Positions 46,753-56,036 of a stretch of DNA of 64,000 bases are shown here, piece by piece (the stretch's first letter is position 1; each line of letters begins with the position of its first letter). Both the position numbers and the translations under genes were made by a program. Where the stretch lies: NCBI RefSeq assembly GCF_016702655.1, contig NZ_JADJDO010000038.1, positions 84,143-148,142 on the forward strand, given 5' to 3'. The notes below the pieces were generated by a model. The model did not search any database and was not told where the DNA came from. It saw only the letters and a list, made by a program, of their open reading frames with translations. The stretch is from Ideonella sp. (GTDB taxonomy: Bacteria > Pseudomonadota > Gammaproteobacteria > Burkholderiales > Burkholderiaceae_C).

Positions 46753-47490
46753 CTAACGGCGGCCGGTCAGCGGCACGAACTGCACGGGCAGGATCTGGCG
46801 CGTCGAGACGGTGCCGTCGAGGTTCTTCTCGACGAGCATCAATTGCTGGACCATGAACGCCGCGCCGACCGGGATCACCATCCTGCCGCCGGGCTTGAGC
46901 TGGCGGATGAGCGGCGGCGGAATGTGGCTCGCCGCCGCGGTGACGAGGATGGCGTCGAAGGGCGCATGTTCCTGCCAGCCGTGGTAGCCATCGCCCACGC
47001 GCACCTCGACGTTGGTGTAGCCGAGCGTGCGCAGGCGCTGCGCGGCCGTGAGCCCCAGCGGCTCGACGATCTCGATCGTGTAGACGGCCTGGGCCAAGTG
47101 GGCCATCACCGCCGCCTGGTAGCCCGAGCCGGTACCGACCTCGAGCACCTTGTGATCGGGTTGCGCCCGCGTCAGATCCGTCATCAGCGCGACGATGTAG
47201 GGCTGCGAGATGGTCTGCCCGTGGCCGATCGGCAAGGGGCGGTTTCGATAAGCGAAGGCAAGCTGGTCCGCAGGGACGAACTCGTGTCGCGGCACGCGCG
47301 CCATGACCGTCATGACGCGCTCGTCGAAGGCCTGCATGCCGACCTCCGCGCGCGTCTCGCGAACCAGGGCGGTGATTTCTTCCACCATCCGCCGGCGCTC
47401 ACCCGCGAAGTCCTGGGCAGCCGCTGTCGGCGCTCCGGCCAGGGTCAGGAGCAGCACTGCAACTACGGCAAGGATCGTGGATGTCGCCAT
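46753..47490 (-). CDS. pcm: Exported protein-L-isoaspartate O-methyltransferase
   Basis: A 245-residue PCMT with a signal peptide (STILAVVAVLLLTLAGAPTA then AAQ). The enzyme core has RHEFVPADQLAFAYRNRPLPIG, GQTISQPYIVALM, the SAM motif VLEVGTGSGYQAAVMAH and LKPGGRMVIPVG. Cytosolic PCMT repairs isoaspartyl damage; export raises the question of the methyl-donor supply in the periplasm. The start chosen (47490) begins the signal sequence; an in-frame ATG at 47526 would precede it. Confidence 0.88.
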   Translation of the reverse strand: MATSTILAVVAVLLLTLAGAPTAAAQDFAGERRRMVEEITALVRETRAEVGMQAFDERVMTVMARVPRHEFVPADQLAFAYRNRPLPIGHGQTISQPYIVALMTDLTRAQPDHKVLEVGTGSGYQAAVMAHLAQAVYTIEIVEPLGLTAAQRLRTLGYTNVEVRVGDGYHGWQEHAPFDAILVTAAASHIPPPLIRQLKPGGRMVIPVGAAFMVQQLMLVEKNLDGTVSTRQILPVQFVPLTGRR

Positions 47491-47561
47491 CGCTACGGGT
47501 CTAACGGTGGGTGGGATGGACGGCAATCATCGCTCCGCAGCAGGTCCGGCGCTGAACTACC

Positions 47562-48757
47562 TCAGCCCCGATGCCGACGCAGCGCCCCCATCCACCCCGC
47601 GTTGACCAGCATCGCCAGGGCGAGCGCGCTGCCGCAGGCGAGCAGCGCCACGCCGACGCCCAAACCCTGCACCAGCGCGCCGGCGATCACGCCCGACGCC
47701 GCCGGAACGACCTGGCTGATGATGGTGTACATGCTGACCACGCGGCCGCGCAGCGCCTCGGGCGCATGGGACTGGATGCCGGCGACGATCAGCGACAGTG
47801 CAAAGCCGCCCGCGATGCCGACACCGCACAGCAGCACGACCGCGACGGCCGGCGAGTGCGCGCTGCCGAGCGCCGCGAGCAGCAATCCGGCGAGCACGGT
47901 GCCGGCGAGGATGGCGCGGCCATGGTGGGCGCGGCGCGCGAGCACCAGCGCCACGATGCCGCCCGCGATCAGCGAGAGCGCGAGCGTGCCGAGGAAGTAG
48001 CCTCGCTGCAGTTCGCTCAAGCCCAGTTGCGTCGCGGCGAGCTTGGGCAGCAGCACCGTCATCGGGCCCATCGCGAGGTAGCCCGCCATCGCGGCGACCA
48101 TCAACTGCGCCAGCAGCGGGTTGGCGCGCACCGCCGCGAGCCCCTGGCGGATTTCCGTCGCAACCGGTTCGTGCACCTTTCGGCTGCGCCGCGTGTGCAC
48201 GCCAGCAGCACCCGAGGCCAGCACCAGCAGCACGCCGCGCCGCAAAGACCCCGGCCAGCCCAGGTTGCGCCGCATCACGGCGATCAGCGGGCCCGAGCCC
48301 GAAGCCGAACATGACCAGCAGGTTGAAGATCACCGAGGCCGGCTTCGAGTCGTCGGCGCTGGCGATCTGGCCGGAGCGCCGCCATCCGCGCCGGCGCCAC
48401 GAACGACCAGCCGACGCCCGTCAATGCCGCAGCCAGCACCAGCCAAGGCACGCGCGAGCCAGGCTCGGCCACGCTGCGGTCGGCGAACCACAGCAGCAGC
48501 GCGGCGACGATGAACACGAGCTGCGCAGCCAGGATCAGCCGCCCCGGCGCGAGCCGGTCGCACAGCACGCCGGCATACCAGCCGAGCACCAGTGGCGGCC
48601 CGAAGCACAGGCCGAATCCGATGCCCGACAGCAGGTCGGAGCCGATCACCTCCTGCGCGTAGATGATCACCGAGTAGTTGACCATGTGCCCCGCGGTGAA
48701 CGCGGCCAGGCACGAGAGATAGAACCAGCGGTGACGCAGCAGCAGGGTCGACGGCAG
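47562..48757 (-). pseudogene. MFS transporter, frameshifted (two single-base insertions)
   Basis: A 12-helix MFS protein is spread over three frames. The N half runs WFYLSCLAAFTAGHMVNYSV, GIGFGLCFGPPLVLGWYAG to FVAPARMAAL. An extra G near 48373 shifts to QIASADDSKPASVIFNLLVM. A second extra G near 48290 shifts to the C half (MAGYLAMGPMTVLLPKLAAT to LVNAGWMGALRRHRG). No ATG/GTG/TTG precedes the first helix in frame; the only candidate is CTG (48755-48757) abutting the upstream stop. Both insertions are in G runs, so assembly error is possible. Confidence 0.75.
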
Positions 48758-50560
48758 TCAGCGTGCGGCCGTGGTCTGCACGCGGATCATCGTCGGCTGC
48801 GCGTCCTCGACATGCCAGCTCGGGAAGTTGGAGGTCGAGGTGTAGACCGTGCCGTCCTCGGCGATCTCGATGTCGCGCGTGAACGCGACGCGGCGCGGCA
48901 GCGGCACGCTGCGCCAGGTCTGCGTCTTGATGTCGAGCGCATGCAGCGCGTCGGACTGGTTGCCGGTCACCCAGACGATGCCGCGCTTCTTGTCGACGTT
49001 GAGCGCATAAGGCGTGTCGCTGCCCTTCGGAACCACCGGCAGGTCGTAGCGCGTGAACGCGCCTGTCTTCGGGTCGTAGCGCGCGATCGCCGACTCGGGG
49101 AAGGCGCCGATCCACAAGTTGCCCTCGCCATCGCTGCGCAGCCGGCGCGGGCCGGCGAACGGCGTCGCGATCATCGTCATTGCGCCCGTCGCCGGGTCGA
49201 TGCGGCCGATCTCGTCGGTGTGCAGGCGCGCGAACCAGACGCTTCCGTCGGGCGTGATGTCGATGCCGTAGGGCAGCGGCGTGCCGGTGGCAATGCGGTC
49301 CACCGGCAGCCAGTTCGCGAGCGGCAGGCCCCAGCTCATCAACTTGAAGATGGGCCGGATCAGCGTGACGGTGAGCCACTCGCGCCAGCCGCGCGTGGGC
49401 AGGTCGTGCAAGGTGAAGCGCTTCGTCGCGCGGTCGAACATCGCGATCTGGTTCGACAGCGCGAGCGTGAACCACACGCGATCCTTGGCGTCGATGCGGA
49501 TCGTGTGCGGATAGAAGCCCGCGCCCATCTCGTGCAGCTCGAAGGCGCCGGTCGCGGGGTCGAATTCGACCAGCCGCTGCTGCGCCGACGGCGTGATGAA
49601 GATATGCCCGTCCTTGGCCGACTGCGCGAGCGAATGCGCGTTCGAGCTGCTGTCGTGGCGCGGAAAGTCCTTCAACCGCGCCGAGAGCAGGCCGCCCGGC
49701 ACGTCGCCGTCGCGGTGCGGAATCTTGAACAGCGTGACCTCGTTCGTCTGCGGATCGATGCGGTACAGGCGGTCCTGGATGTTGTCGGCCACGTAGACCT
49801 TGCCGTCGAGGCCGAGCAACTGGTCGTGCGTCTGCGACATCGCGTCGCCGATAGCCCACTCGGTGATCGTCGTCGTGGCGGCGAGCGCCGGGTCCCATGG
49901 CGCGGGGGTCGCGAGCAGATCGGGGTGTTCGCGCAGATGGCGCCAACCTGCGGCAAGCATCTCGGGCAGCGCGCGCTGGTCTTCGGTCGCGAGCCTGGCG
50001 CCGTAGCGCACCATGCGCGAGATCGCGTCGCTCCACTCCTGCGGCGTGCGCTCGCGGCGCAGGAAGGCGTTGCCCTGCTGGTGGCAGAACGCGCACTGCA
50101 ACATGAAGTGGCGCTTGCGCGCCGCGTCGCCGAGGTCGAGCGCGCCCAGCCACACGTTGGCCGGTTTGGCCTCCGCGAGCTTGAGGGCATCGGTCTCGGG
50201 CTCGAGCGCGACGCTGGCCTCGGCGCTGCCGGCGGCGATGCTGATGCTCGCGTCGCGATAGCCGGGCTTGCGCACGTGGTAGATCACCGGGGCATTGCGG
50301 TCGGCCCAGGTGGCGCGTCCGGCGGCATCGGTAAAGCGCGTGATCTCGGGGTCGACGCGCCGCACCTGGCCCGGCGCCGGGTAGCCGTTGTCGGACGTGT
50401 CGAGCGCCGTCGGCACGGCGGCGACCTCGCGCACCTTGGCCGTGGCAAGCGGCCGGCCGGCCGTGTCGGTGACGGCGAGCGTCGCGGCATGTGCGCTGCC
50501 GATCGCTGCCACCAGCGCGGCCGCGCTTCCCAGCCTGCGGTATCTGTGGTTTCGGTTCAT
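48758..50560 (-). CDS. Exported haem-c / beta-propeller protein (Vgb/SMP-30-like)
   Basis: A 600-residue periplasmic protein: signal peptide ending AHA, a carboxypeptidase-regulatory-like beta domain (LAVTDTAGRPLATAKVREVA), one haem-binding motif CAFCH in FMLQCAFCHQQGNAF, then a beta-propeller of streptogramin-lyase/NHL-like blades (VYVADNIQDRLYRIDPQTNE, GIDITPDGSVWFARLHTDEIGRID-type, NLWIGAFPESAIARYD). This suggests a redox or sensing protein in the periplasm; substrate unknown. ATGA overlap with the SDR gene upstream. Confidence 0.85.
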   Translation of the reverse strand: MNRNHRYRRLGSAAALVAAIGSAHAATLAVTDTAGRPLATAKVREVAAVPTALDTSDNGYPAPGQVRRVDPEITRFTDAAGRATWADRNAPVIYHVRKPGYRDASISIAAGSAEASVALEPETDALKLAEAKPANVWLGALDLGDAARKRHFMLQCAFCHQQGNAFLRRERTPQEWSDAISRMVRYGARLATEDQRALPEMLAAGWRHLREHPDLLATPAPWDPALAATTTITEWAIGDAMSQTHDQLLGLDGKVYVADNIQDRLYRIDPQTNEVTLFKIPHRDGDVPGGLLSARLKDFPRHDSSSNAHSLAQSAKDGHIFITPSAQQRLVEFDPATGAFELHEMGAGFYPHTIRIDAKDRVWFTLALSNQIAMFDRATKRFTLHDLPTRGWREWLTVTLIRPIFKLMSWGLPLANWLPVDRIATGTPLPYGIDITPDGSVWFARLHTDEIGRIDPATGAMTMIATPFAGPRRLRSDGEGNLWIGAFPESAIARYDPKTGAFTRYDLPVVPKGSDTPYALNVDKKRGIVWVTGNQSDALHALDIKTQTWRSVPLPRRVAFTRDIEIAEDGTVYTSTSNFPSWHVEDAQPTMIRVQTTAAR

Positions 50561-51378
50561 CGGCCCTCGCTCCCTGCTTGGATCAACTCGAATTCGCCGC
50601 CGACGCGCTCGAGCATCAGGCGCTCATACAGGGCCGGCGCGACGCGGCTGACCCACCACCCGAGCCGCGCCGTGCGTCCCGGCAGGCACAGCCGCTCGCC
50701 GCGCAGGGCCGCGTCGACGATGCGCGCGGCGATCGCGTCCGGCGCGGCCTCGTCGCCACCCGTCACGCGCTGCGTGGCGCCTTGCGCGGCCTTCGCGATG
50801 CCGGTCGCGATGAACGACGGGCAGGCGATCGTTACCGCAACGCCCGCGCCGCGCAGCTCGGCACGCAGGCTGTCGAAGAAGCCGTGCAACGCATGCTTGC
50901 TCGCCGCGTAGGCGGTGCGGCCGACGAGCGGCGAAAAGCCGGCGACGCTGGAGATGACGACGATCTGCCCGCGCCGCTCGACGAGCGATGGCAGCGCTGC
51001 CTGCGTTGCGTGCAGCGCGCCGAAGTAGTTGACCGCCATCACGCGCCGCGCGACGGCAGGCGTGCTGTCGCGCAGCAGCACGCGCGCCGAGATGCCGGCG
51101 TTGTTGACGAGGACGTCGATGCCGCCGAGCGCGGCCTGCGCCGCCGCGATGGCCGTCGTGCAATCGGCCTCGTCGGCGATGTCGCAGCCGAACGCCTCCG
51201 CCGCTGCGCCCTGGCTGCGCAGCCGTGCCGCAAGCGCCTCGGCACGCGCGCCGTCGAGGTCGAGCAGCGCGAGCCGCGCGCCGGCCGCCGCGTAGCGTTC
51301 GGCAAGCGCCGTGCCGAGGCCGCCGGCGGCGCCGGTGATGACGACGCCGCGCTTTTCGAGCTCGCGCCGCACAGCCAT
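50557..51378 (-). CDS. Short-chain dehydrogenase/reductase
   Basis: A 273-residue classical SDR: VVITGAAGGLGTALAERYAA, DVLVNNAGIS, catalytic Ser in VISSVAGFSP and Tyr-x3-Lys in TAYAASKHALHG. The C terminus (LCLPGRTARLGWWVSRVAP) has a hydrophobic stretch typical of membrane-associated SDRs. Substrate not evident; likely an alcohol/ketone in the pathway of this operon. Two bases after the epimerase stop. Confidence 0.93.
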   Translation of the reverse strand: MAVRRELEKRGVVITGAAGGLGTALAERYAAAGARLALLDLDGARAEALAARLRSQGAAAEAFGCDIADEADCTTAIAAAQAALGGIDVLVNNAGISARVLLRDSTPAVARRVMAVNYFGALHATQAALPSLVERRGQIVVISSVAGFSPLVGRTAYAASKHALHGFFDSLRAELRGAGVAVTIACPSFIATGIAKAAQGATQRVTGGDEAAPDAIAARIVDAALRGERLCLPGRTARLGWWVSRVAPALYERLMLERVGGEFELIQAGSEGR

Positions 51379-51380
51379 GC

Positions 51381-52354
51381 CTATGCGCCGCTGCGCGCGC
51401 GCCGCGCCGCCCACCAGAAGTCGAACACCTCGGCCGAGGTCTTGCGCGGCACGTAGCCGAACACCGTCTTCAGCCGCGTGTTGGCGAGCACCGGCCGGTA
51501 GCGCAGGAAGCGCAGCTGCTCGGGGCCGTACTGCGTCAGGCCGAGCCGCTTGCCGACCCACAGCGCCGCCTGCAGCAGCGCGGGCGGCAGCACGCGGCAG
51601 CGCTTGCCCATGCGCGCGGCGATCTCGTGGATCGTGAGCGCCCCGTCGCCGGCCACGTTGTAGATGCCGGGCGGGCCGCGCCCGACAAGGCGTGCAGGAT
51701 CGCGCCGACGACGTCCTGGTCCCAGATGAAGACGAAGGGGCTGTCGGAGCCCGCGATCGCTAGCGGCTGCGGCTTGTCGAAGAGGGCTGTGATCTGGTTC
51801 GCGACCGTCTCGCCGAGGATGGTGCCGATGCGAAAGATCGTCTGCTGCAGTTGCGGCGCGCTTCGGCGGTAGTCGGCAAGCATCTCCTCGACGAGCCGCT
51901 TGTGCCACGAGTAGGCGAACTCCTCGTTACCGCGGATCGCGTCGGTCTCGGTGAGCCAGGCCGGATTGTCGGCGTGGTAGCCGTAGGCCGCGCCCGACGA
52001 CGAGATCACGACGTGGCCGACGCCGGCGGCAACGCAGGCGTCGAGCACGTTCTTCGTGCCGACGACGTCGACCTGGTACTCGAAGTCTCGATCCGCCTTC
52101 TTGCCGGGCGTGACGATCGCGGCGAGGTGGACGACGGTGGCTATGCGGTGCTCGCGCAGCAGCGCTTCGAGCGGCGGGCGCTCGCGGATGTCGGCCGCGG
52201 CGTAGACCACGCCGGGTCGACGGCGCTCGGGCGGCAGTTCGCGCACGTCCAGGCTCACCACCGCCTCCGTGCCGCGCTCGGCGAGCGCGGCCACGACCTG
52301 GCTGCCGAGATAGCCGCCGCCGCCGGTGACGAGCACCCGCTCAGCCGCAGTCAT
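51381..52354 (-). pseudogene. NAD-dependent epimerase/dehydratase, one frameshift
   Basis: An extended SDR: VLVTGGGGYLGSQVVAALAE, VVHLAAIVTPG, SSSGAAYGYHADNPAWLTE and the Tyr-Ser-x-Trp-His-Lys region YSWHKRLVEEML. Near 51671-51685 (GCGGGCCGCGCCC region) one base is out of register: the first frame loses homology after ILHALSGA, while the second resumes with GIYNVAGDGALTIHEIA to the stop at 51381. This is probably one intact gene with a sequence indel, or a recent mutation. ATGA overlap with the symporter gene. Confidence 0.8.
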
Positions 52355-53265
52355 GTCGCGGCCCTCGCCGGCACGCGCCGCATCCAGAACGTCGACAACG
52401 TCATCCCGGCGACGATGTGCCAGATGCCCCACCACGCGGTGACGATCGCCATGCCACCGAGGCCGCCGAAGAAGTTGAAGACGAGCACGAGGCCGAGGCC
52501 GGAATTCTGGATGCCGGTCTCGAAGGCGACCGCTCGGCAGTCGCGTTCGGCGAGCCCCGCCATGCGTGCAAGCCAGTAGCCGCTCGCCAGCGCGAGCGCG
52601 TTGTGCACGAACACGACGACGACGACGAAGCGCCCGTACTGCAGGAAGAAGCTCCAGTTCAGCACCAGCGCGGCGACGACGAAGCCGATCAGCACCAGCA
52701 GCGAGAAGTTGCGCATCGGCCCGTGCACCTTCTTCGCAAAGGCCTCGTAGCGGTGCGCGATGAACATGCCCGCCGCGAGCGGCAGGCCGAGGATCAGCGA
52801 CAGGTCGAACAGCATGTGCAGCGGATCGAGCGAGAACGAACGCAGCAGCGCGTTCGTCGCCGGGTCGAGCGAGCCCCAGAACGCAACGTTGAGCGGCGTG
52901 AAGAACAGCGCGCCCGCCGTCGACAGCGTGCTGATCGAGACCGACAGCGCGGCGTTGCCGCGCGCGCGGTGGGTGAAGAAGTTGGAGATGTGCCCGGCCG
53001 GGCACGACGACACGAGCAGCATGCCGAGCGCGATCGACGGCAGCGGCCGCACGACCTGGATCAGCGCGAAGGTGAACGCCGGGAACAACAGGTGGTGGCT
53101 GACGAGGCCGATCGCGAGCGCCTTGGGCGTCTTCAGCGCGGCCTTGAAGTCGGCCACGCGCAGGTCGAGCGCGATACCGAACATCACGAGCGCGAGCACG
53201 AGCGAAAGGCCGAACTGCGCCTGCGGGTTGAAGTTCAGCCGCACCTGGTCGATGGCTTCGCCCAT
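52351..53265 (-). CDS. Bile acid:sodium symporter (BASS) family transporter
   Basis: A 304-residue polytopic protein with BASS hallmarks: LALVMFGIALDLRVADFKAA, VSSCPAGHISNFFTHRARGN and FETGIQNSGLGLVLVFNF, the two Na-binding crossover motifs. Family members carry bile acids, pyruvate, pantoate and other organic anions. ATG 53265 has GAGGAGA upstream. Heads the symporter-epimerase-SDR-propeller-MFS overlap series. Confidence 0.92.
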   Translation of the reverse strand: MGEAIDQVRLNFNPQAQFGLSLVLALVMFGIALDLRVADFKAALKTPKALAIGLVSHHLLFPAFTFALIQVVRPLPSIALGMLLVSSCPAGHISNFFTHRARGNAALSVSISTLSTAGALFFTPLNVAFWGSLDPATNALLRSFSLDPLHMLFDLSLILGLPLAAGMFIAHRYEAFAKKVHGPMRNFSLLVLIGFVVAALVLNWSFFLQYGRFVVVVVFVHNALALASGYWLARMAGLAERDCRAVAFETGIQNSGLGLVLVFNFFGGLGGMAIVTAWWGIWHIVAGMTLSTFWMRRVPARAAT

Positions 53266-53438
53266 GCGTGTCTCCTCGTTGTCGTTGTTTTGTTGCGCGG
53301 CGTCCGATCCCAGGGCCGGCCCGCCGCCCGTGGATTGTGCCCCGCGTTCAGGTTGATCCGGCTTCGTGTTGATCCGGCTTCGCCCGCCAACTTGAAGGCC
53401 CGCGGGGGCGAGCCAGGCTGGCCCGGCCCTGGGCGCAC

Positions 53439-55529
53439 TCAGCCGCGGTCGATGGCGATCAGCTCGCGCCTGAACGGCACCGCGTCCGAATCGGCGGCGG
53501 CGTCGAATTCGCGCGCCGCCCGGTGCCCGGCGAAGATGGCCGCGGCGACGAGGCCGGGCGCGAGCGCATCGCCGATGCAGTGCACGGATCGGATGCCGAC
53601 TGCGGGCCACTCGCCTTCGCGCGCGCAGAGGCTTTGGTACAGCGCGTCGTCCGGGTCGCGCATCGTCACCATCACCAGGCTCGCGCAGGCGAGCGCCGCC
53701 GGCGCCGCCGCGGCGGTGTAGATGTTCTGCAGCGTCAGCACGAGGCCGTCGCCGCCAGCGGCCACGCCGGCAAGCTCGGCCGCGAGGTGCAGGCGCACGC
53801 CGAGCTCGATCAGCCGCGCCTGGATGCGCGATTGCTCCATCGTCTGTTCGGTCCACTCCGAGACCTTGGTCGCCGGCGTGACGAGGTGCACCTCGTGCCC
53901 GGCGCGCGCGAACTGCTCGGCGAGCGCGCCGCCGAGCACGTAGTGGTCGTCGTCGTAGATCGCGACCGGCGAGGCGAGCTTCGCGCCGGCAAACACATCG
54001 TCGGGCGTGAACACCCGCGGCAGGTCCGCGCCGACGACCGGTGCACGGTGCTGGCGCCCGAGGCCGTCGCGGCGCCAGCGCGCGCCGGTGGCGATGAAAA
54101 CATGATCGGCACCGAAGGCGAGCACGTCATCGGCCCCGAGCTCGCTTTGGAGTGCGATCGTCACGTTGCCCATGCGCTTGAGCGCGTGCACGCGGTGGTC
54201 GGCGACGCGCATCCACGACGCCAGGCCGGGCAGCGCCGCTTCGTGGATCAGACGGCCGCCCAGGCGCGTGCCGGCCTCGGCGAGCGCGACCTCGACGCCG
54301 CGTGCGCCGAGCGCGCGCGCGAGCTCCAGGCCCGCCGGCCCGGCGCCGACGACGAGCGCGCTGCCGCTGCCCGCGGGCGCCGGCGCGATGCGCTCGGGGT
54401 GCCAGCCGCGCCGCCACTCCTCGCCCATGGTCGGGTTCTGCGTGCAGCGGATCGGCACGCACTCGTTGTCGGCGGCGACGCAGATGTTGCAGCCTATGCA
54501 CTCGCGGATCTCGTCCTCGCGCCCCTTCTCGATCTTCTTCGGCAGGAAGGGGTCGGCAATCGACGGCCGCGCGGCGCCGATCAGGTCCATCACGCCGCGC
54601 CGGATCGCCGAGACCATCGCGTCGGGCGAGGTGTAGCGGCCGACGCCGACGACGGGCTTCGTGGTCAGCGCCTTGACGAAGCCGATGTGGCGCTCCTGGT
54701 AGCCCTCGTCGGCGAAGCGCGCGGTGACGCTGTCGTTGGCCCAGTCGGCGACGTTCACGTCCCACAGGTCGGGCCCTTCGGCGAGCAGCGCGATCGCGTC
54801 GCGGCCTTCGGTTTCGGCGGTGATGCCGAGCGGCCCGAGCAGCTGGTCAACGGCCAGGCGAACGACGACGCCGCAGCGGTCGCCGACGGCGTCCTTGGTG
54901 TCTTCGATCAGCTCGCGCAGGAAGCGCACGCGGTTCTCGAGGCTGCCGCCGTATTCGTCGCTGCGCCGATTCGTGCGCCGCGACAGAAAGTGCATCGCGA
55001 GCGCGAGGTCGTGCCCGGCGTAGACGTAGACGAGATCGAAGCCGATCGCGCGCGCGCGCAGCGCGGCGGCACGGTGCAATCGGCGCACGTCGGCGATGTC
55101 GCGCTTGTCCATGGTGCGCGCCTGGATCGGGTCCAGCCCGCGCACCGGCAGGTGCGACGGCGCGACCGGAATCTCGCGGCTGTAGCGGTTCGGCGTCGCA
55201 TAGCCGTTGAAGCAGAGCTCGATCCCGGCCAGCGCGCCGTGTTCGTGGCAGGCGTCGGCCATCAGCGCAAGCGCCGGCAGGTCGCGGTCGTCCCACAAGC
55301 GGCCCTCGAAATGCGGCGCGATCTCCGAGCGCGGGCTGATCTCGACCTCCTCGGTGCAGACCACGCCCCAGCCGCCCTCGGCCTTGACGCCGCGCATCGC
55401 CGCCAGCGCCGCCGGCCGCAGATGGCCCATGCCGTTGCAGTGCGGCACCTGGTAGAAGCGGTTCTTCGCCGTGACCGGGCCGATGGGCACCGGCTCGAAG
55501 AGGATGTCGAAGCGCGGGTCGCGGGTCAT
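53439..55529 (-). CDS. Trimethylamine dehydrogenase-family iron-sulfur flavoprotein, substrate unknown
   Basis: A 696-residue protein with the full TMADH layout: FMN TIM barrel (1-330), 4Fe-4S cysteines C344, C347, C350 and C362 in ECIGCNIC/VPIRCTQN, then nucleotide-binding domains (ALVVGAGPAGLELARALGA). VPHC31NG matches the cysteine that binds FMN covalently in TMADH. Of the three aromatic residues boxing the amine in TMADH (Tyr60, Trp264, Trp355), only the Trp264 equivalent appears kept (ADWANDS), so trimethylamine is unlikely. Similar proteins act on dimethylglycine, histamine and steroid enones. 173 bp upstream of the symporter gene. Confidence 0.88.
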   Translation of the reverse strand: MTRDPRFDILFEPVPIGPVTAKNRFYQVPHCNGMGHLRPAALAAMRGVKAEGGWGVVCTEEVEISPRSEIAPHFEGRLWDDRDLPALALMADACHEHGALAGIELCFNGYATPNRYSREIPVAPSHLPVRGLDPIQARTMDKRDIADVRRLHRAAALRARAIGFDLVYVYAGHDLALAMHFLSRRTNRRSDEYGGSLENRVRFLRELIEDTKDAVGDRCGVVVRLAVDQLLGPLGITAETEGRDAIALLAEGPDLWDVNVADWANDSVTARFADEGYQERHIGFVKALTTKPVVGVGRYTSPDAMVSAIRRGVMDLIGAARPSIADPFLPKKIEKGREDEIRECIGCNICVAADNECVPIRCTQNPTMGEEWRRGWHPERIAPAPAGSGSALVVGAGPAGLELARALGARGVEVALAEAGTRLGGRLIHEAALPGLASWMRVADHRVHALKRMGNVTIALQSELGADDVLAFGADHVFIATGARWRRDGLGRQHRAPVVGADLPRVFTPDDVFAGAKLASPVAIYDDDHYVLGGALAEQFARAGHEVHLVTPATKVSEWTEQTMEQSRIQARLIELGVRLHLAAELAGVAAGGDGLVLTLQNIYTAAAAPAALACASLVMVTMRDPDDALYQSLCAREGEWPAVGIRSVHCIGDALAPGLVAAAIFAGHRAAREFDAAADSDAVPFRRELIAIDRG

Positions 55530-56036
55530 TGGGGCAGTCTATCAACCGGCGCTTCGGTCCGGCTGGAACCGGTCCGCCTTGCGATCATCGGCGGCGCGCG
55601 GACGGCGCGCTTGGTGGCTCAGCGCGATCCCCATGTCGTGAACGACCGCACCGCCGACATTGCCGTTACCCAGATCGACTGGCGTCAGCCGTCACGGCGA
55701 TTGGTGCGCGATCGCTCAGCCTACAAACCGCAGTTGGACGCACTCAAGTGGGCTGCGCTGCGGCGCGCTGGCAAGGCCGAGCCCGGACACAAGGCGCCCT
55801 GAGGGCGGCTTGTGCCTGGCGAGGGGGCGGGCGTCCCCGCCCGCCGCGGCCTGCAAGGCCGACGACGCTGCGGGCTCATGCCTGCGAAGAGAAGCGACGC
55901 CGCCAGCGTGGCGCAGCGCGGCTCGATCGGTTGCGCTAGCGCGCTCACCCAGGCGGTAGCGGTGGTCCTTGGTACGGAGCTCGGCGTACATGCGGGGTTG
56001 CCCGCGAGAGCAAGCGGTCAACTGCGGTTCGTGGGT
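55530..56036. other. 507-bp hairpin-rich intergenic region
   Basis: No gene is supported. It contains a perfect 8-bp hairpin GGCGGGCG/CGCCCGCC (55826-55833, 55838-55845) and the run GCGGCCTGCAAGGCCG, a motif also present in the hisB-hisH gap element. It looks like a repeat-derived spacer. Confidence 0.5.

Noticed and set aside
44247..46856. 869-codon plus-strand open frame
   Set aside because: It lies antisense to the membrane spermidine-synthase-like gene, has Arg/Gln/His-rich composition and no domain; long antisense frames are expected in such GC-rich DNA. The same applies to the long frames at 1300-3291, 19389-22055, 26107-27405 and 55812-58397.
53439..55529. True trimethylamine dehydrogenase
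   Set aside because: Two of the three aromatic substrate-box residues appear to be missing, and no other methylamine genes are present.
55530..56036. Small genes in the region upstream of the histidine kinase
   Set aside because: Frames such as 55716-56021 (minus) are Ala/Arg-rich, overlap hairpins and lack ribosome sites or recognisable domains.
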